Shown: positions 61,144 to 64,000 of the stretch, one piece after another | How positions within the stretch are numbered: the first letter of the stretch is position 1 | How the letters are laid out: every line of letters begins with the position of its first letter | NCBI RefSeq assembly: GCF_000747525.1 | Contig: NZ_CP009278.1 | Span: 3,906,001-3,970,000, forward strand | Direction: 5' to 3' | Origin: Sphingobacterium sp. ML3W | GTDB lineage: Bacteria > Bacteroidota > Bacteroidia > Sphingobacteriales > Sphingobacteriaceae | DNA: 64,000 nt | Translations under genes and position numbers: made by a program | Notes under the pieces: model-generated | Databases searched by the model: none | Told to the model about the DNA's origin: nothing | Seen by the model: the letters and a program-made list of their open reading frames with translations, nothing else

Positions 61144-62860
61144 AACGACGAGCCTCATAAATAATTTAGGTATACAAGTACTCAAACATACCTTACTTGA
61201 TCAAAAATCTGACGATAATCTAAATTTTGCTGTAATAGGTGGTGGACCGAAAGGCATGTATGCTATTGATAATTTTATTTCCGAAATAAACGAACAATGC
61301 ATCAACAAGAAAATGAATCTATATTGGTTCAATAAAGATTCCCTATTTGCTGCAGGCCCTAATTATAATCCAAAACAATCAGAAAATCTGCTTATAAATT
61401 ATTGCATAGGGAACTTAAATGCATGGAAAGTGAATACGGAAGAACGACTCTGCTTGACTGACTGGCTTAGACTGCATATTGATAGTACACAAATATCTCC
61501 TTATCATTATGCTTCGAGAGCCCTTGTTGGCTGTTATTTAATGGACTGTTGTAGAAAGATAATAGATGATTGTCCTTCCAATATCAGATTGCACCTCATT
61601 GCTGAGGAAATAAAGAGTATAGCGTATAAAAATAAAAGACTATGGCTGCTTAACAACCAATTCGAATCCATTATATTATGCACTGGCCATTCTTTTCTGA
61701 GTGATGATATTGCAGATAAATATAAAAACAATATTTTCTCTGCCTATCCAATTGAAAATCTAGATCGGGTTAAAAGCGTCCAAAAGATCGCAATTCAGGG
61801 AATGGGTCTGTCCTTTATTGACACAGTTATTTATATTTCTGAGGGTACTATTGATGACCAATACCCACAATTCTATCCATTTTCGCGTACCAATCTGCCC
61901 ATGATCCCGAGGAGGGCTGAGCTTAATAAGAATCACAATACCTTCTTCTTTTCTGAATATTGGCAAGGCTTAATTTCAAAGTCAGATATTGATTTCGATA
62001 AAGATTTTTTACCCCTGATGGACAAAGAAATCCAAATGGCTTATTATTCTGTTGTAATTAAATCTACTGATATTCAAACTATCCTCCATCATATAAATCT
62101 TATCAGTGTAGAAGAAAGATTCAGTTTAACCAATCTTCTCTTTCCGAATAAATCACTTTCTGATTTCCAAAAAGAGAATTATACCGCATGGGTCTCCGAT
62201 TATCTAAAATCTCATCTTGAGCGATGTCGTCTTAGTTTCGACGAAAATCCCCTGAATAATGCAATACAAATGCTCTCTAAATTTAGACCTATTTTAGAAA
62301 AATGCTATGAGCAGGGAAAACTAACTTCAGAAAGTCATCACCGATTTGACGTACATTGGTATCCTGCGATTTCAAGAATATGTTTTGGTCCTCCCATTGC
62401 TAATGTCGAAAAATTAATCAAACTGATATCGAAAGGGAAATTAAAATTTGAATTTACGGAATGTCCTGAGGTGAATCTCAGCAATAAAACTGTGGTGCTG
62501 AAAGTGAATGGAAAACGCATAACCTGCGATGCCCTAATCTATGCCCGAATTCCACGAGCAGCTATCTCTAAGAACAACCATCCACTTTTCACCAATTTAA
62601 TCCGCCAAGGTCTCGCCATTCCCTTTAAAAACGAAACCTATGCGACCGGTGGAATCGCCATAAACAAGGAAGGGCTTCTATTAAATAAATTAAAAAAATC
62701 GATAGCATTGTATGCCTATGGAACTCCAACAGAGGGGTGCGTACTTGACAATGACACCTTATCTAGAGAAGCTCATGATTTCTCCTTAAATTGGGTATCC
62801 CATAACATAACCTTACTAAAATCTACAATTCCTAATTCACGTCATTATGTTCAGCGCTAA
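61112..62860 (+). CDS. FAD/NAD(P)-binding protein (NAD_binding_9 / HI0933-like)
   Basis: A 582-residue protein with a dinucleotide-binding NFAVIGGGPKGMYAIDNF near residue 38 and GPNYNPKQSENLLINYCIGNL, typical of the NAD_binding_9 family. A later IAIQGMGLSFIDTVIY may be the second nucleotide site. The function in this cluster is unclear; it takes the place where SbnB-type dehydrogenase usually follows SbnA. It starts at ATG 61,112 (a TTG is 6 bp upstream) and overlaps the next gene by 14 bp. Confidence 0.8.
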   Translation: MIWTTSHLLDETTSLINNLGIQVLKHTLLDQKSDDNLNFAVIGGGPKGMYAIDNFISEINEQCINKKMNLYWFNKDSLFAAGPNYNPKQSENLLINYCIGNLNAWKVNTEERLCLTDWLRLHIDSTQISPYHYASRALVGCYLMDCCRKIIDDCPSNIRLHLIAEEIKSIAYKNKRLWLLNNQFESIILCTGHSFLSDDIADKYKNNIFSAYPIENLDRVKSVQKIAIQGMGLSFIDTVIYISEGTIDDQYPQFYPFSRTNLPMIPRRAELNKNHNTFFFSEYWQGLISKSDIDFDKDFLPLMDKEIQMAYYSVVIKSTDIQTILHHINLISVEERFSLTNLLFPNKSLSDFQKENYTAWVSDYLKSHLERCRLSFDENPLNNAIQMLSKFRPILEKCYEQGKLTSESHHRFDVHWYPAISRICFGPPIANVEKLIKLISKGKLKFEFTECPEVNLSNKTVVLKVNGKRITCDALIYARIPRAAISKNNHPLFTNLIRQGLAIPFKNETYATGGIAINKEGLLLNKLKKSIALYAYGTPTEGCVLDNDTLSREAHDFSLNWVSHNITLLKSTIPNSRHYVQR

Positions 62861-64000
62861 ACACTATCCGCTTACCCCTATCATTCACGAGTGGGTAACA
62901 AATATTATCAAAAAAAAAGGTACCCTATCTGCGGCTATTGAGAAACACGCGTCTCCCATCAATATACTCTGTAAGGATAGCTTTGAAAATAATATAAATT
63001 TATATAATACCGTATTTGAACATCATGGCATAAAATCTAAAATCTATTTTGCGAGAAAAGCAAATAAAAGCATATTGTTTCCCATAACAAGTCACAAAAC
63101 AGGAAATGGCGTAGATACGGCCAGCTACAACGAAGTCAAGCAATGTTTGGAGGCTGGAATACCAAGCTCAGCAATTGTATGTACTGCTGCAGTTAAGAAT
63201 AGAAAATTATTAGAGCTATTGGTAGAAAATAAAATCGAAGTAGTATTGGATAATGAAGATGAAATAGACCTTTTGGAAAAAATAGGTAACGAGATGGATA
63301 GGGAAATTGATGTAATTGTTAGACTTTGTGGATTTAAAAAAAATGGCAAGAACCTTCCCAGTAGATTTGGATTCCAACTGGAGGAGGCTTATCAACTTAT
63401 TTCGCTACGTATGGGTAAAAACAAATCTCTGAAAAAATTTAAATTTAAGGGATTGCATTTTCACCTGAATGGCTATGATATAGAAGAAAGAGCCTATGCA
63501 TTATTCCAAAGCTATTTATTAATCGAAAGACTTAAAAACGTAGGTATAAAGACACAATCTTTGGATATGGGTGGCGGCATATTGATGAATTATCTAGCTG
63601 ATGAAAATGAATGGCAAGCTTTTAAGATGAATCTGAAACGTGCTATACGAAATAAAATCCCTCCAATTACCTACGGGAATGATGGTTTGGGTATGCTTGT
63701 TCACAAAGATGAAGTTATTGGCAATATGAATGTTTATCCTTACTTTAATACTATCAATAAAGACCTACTGTTAAATGAAATCCTAAATTTCCAATTCCGA
63801 GATCAAAGTCTAGGAGCGTTATTGTCACCCTTGAACACCGAAATAAGAATGGAACCCGGAAGATCTCTACTCGATCAGTGTGGTATAACAGTAGCTAAAG
63901 TAGCCTTTAGAAAATACGATACAGAAGGCAATCTATTGATTGGTTTGGAAATGAATAGAACACAACTAAGAAGTTCCAGTGCCGACTTTTTACTTGACCC
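62847..64000 (+). CDS. PLP-dependent decarboxylase (fold type III, SbnH/LysA-like), partial
   Basis: A frame open from ATG 62,847 to the window edge (384 codons visible). The PLP lysine lies in IYFARKANKSI near residue 73, followed by GNGVDTASYNEVKQCL. The GGGI loop in LDMGGGILMNY and EPGRSLLDQCG are the PLP-phosphate binding segments. Related enzymes decarboxylate diaminopimelate, ornithine or, in SbnH, citryl-diaminopropionate. With the two preceding genes it suggests a diaminopropionate-derived product. Confidence 0.85.
   Translation, partial: MFSAKHYPLTPIIHEWVTNIIKKKGTLSAAIEKHASPINILCKDSFENNINLYNTVFEHHGIKSKIYFARKANKSILFPITSHKTGNGVDTASYNEVKQCLEAGIPSSAIVCTAAVKNRKLLELLVENKIEVVLDNEDEIDLLEKIGNEMDREIDVIVRLCGFKKNGKNLPSRFGFQLEEAYQLISLRMGKNKSLKKFKFKGLHFHLNGYDIEERAYALFQSYLLIERLKNVGIKTQSLDMGGGILMNYLADENEWQAFKMNLKRAIRNKIPPITYGNDGLGMLVHKDEVIGNMNVYPYFNTINKDLLLNEILNFQFRDQSLGALLSPLNTEIRMEPGRSLLDQCGITVAKVAFRKYDTEGNLLIGLEMNRTQLRSSSADFLLD

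Noticed and set aside
1-64000. tRNA, rRNA genes or CRISPR arrays
   Set aside because: No cloverleaf with a conserved T-arm, no rRNA-like stretch and no regularly spaced repeats were noticed by eye; a dedicated scan could still find a missed tRNA.

Overview
The window comes from an AT-rich Bacteroidota chromosome, most likely Sphingobacterium or a close Sphingobacteriaceae relative. The evidence is the gene content (GH95 and GH36 glycosidases, sialate O-acetylesterase, many small lipoproteins), a TTTG-N19-TAnnTTTG promoter of the Bacteroidota type, and a Bacteroidota-style transposable phage. The assignment is inference; no rRNA gene or other taxonomic marker is present.

Host left part (1-11.5 kb): a LOG-family protein, a universal stress protein, and the distal end of a carbohydrate-utilisation operon on the minus strand. 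Two copies of one IS4-family element (1349 bp each, inverted to each other, each with its own 9-bp target duplication) sit at 1003-2351 and 4089-5437. The second copy interrupts the sialate O-acetylesterase gene, whose frame is restored exactly when the IS and one duplication are removed.

Prophage (about 11,496-47,266, about 35.8 kb): a Mu-like transposable phage with a long-tail (siphovirus-type) module. It splits a GntR-type regulator gene into an N-terminal part (47,252-47,938) and a C-terminal part (11,086 to about 11,495). Before integration the operon read GH36 alpha-galactosidase - GntR regulator - sodium/solute symporter - GH95 fucosidase - sialate O-acetylesterase, so the phage sits in the middle of it. 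The right end carries an S24 repressor on the plus strand, divergent from an early minus-strand operon (small DNA-binding protein, DDE transposase, MuB-like ATPase, a second P-loop ATPase, small genes, GemA-like protein). The late genes form two divergent operons that start around a 37-bp inverted repeat at 26,511-26,547. The minus operon encodes protease/scaffold, capsid, holin, endolysin, spanin, tail tube, tail assembly chaperones, tape measure and tail tip/fibre. The plus operon encodes small and large terminase, portal, gpF, gpG and a tail-completion candidate.

The most striking content is a diversity-generating retroelement (DGR) in the early region at 36.7-38.7 kb: a DGR-type reverse transcriptase, a 73-bp template repeat, and two variable repeats inside two small adjacent paralogous genes. 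All 24 differences between template and variable repeats are at template adenines. The targets are short proteins of unknown function rather than tail-tip proteins, the repeats are internal, and no Avd gene lies between target and RT. A second notable signal is a likely programmed -1 frameshift joining the portal gene to the head-morphogenesis gene (T TTT TTC heptamer, 6-nt spacer, 13-bp hairpin).

Host right part (47.3-64 kb): the regulator and alpha-galactosidase, a cold-shock protein with a long leader, a membrane fatty-acid desaturase, several lipoproteins, a DUF3267 membrane protein, a thioredoxin-reductase-like flavoprotein, a decaying SRPBCC/VOC cluster next to a divergent AraC regulator, and the start of a plus-strand operon (SbnA-like PLP enzyme, FAD/NAD(P)-binding protein, PLP decarboxylase) that looks like diaminopropionate-based siderophore or related metabolite biosynthesis and runs off the window.
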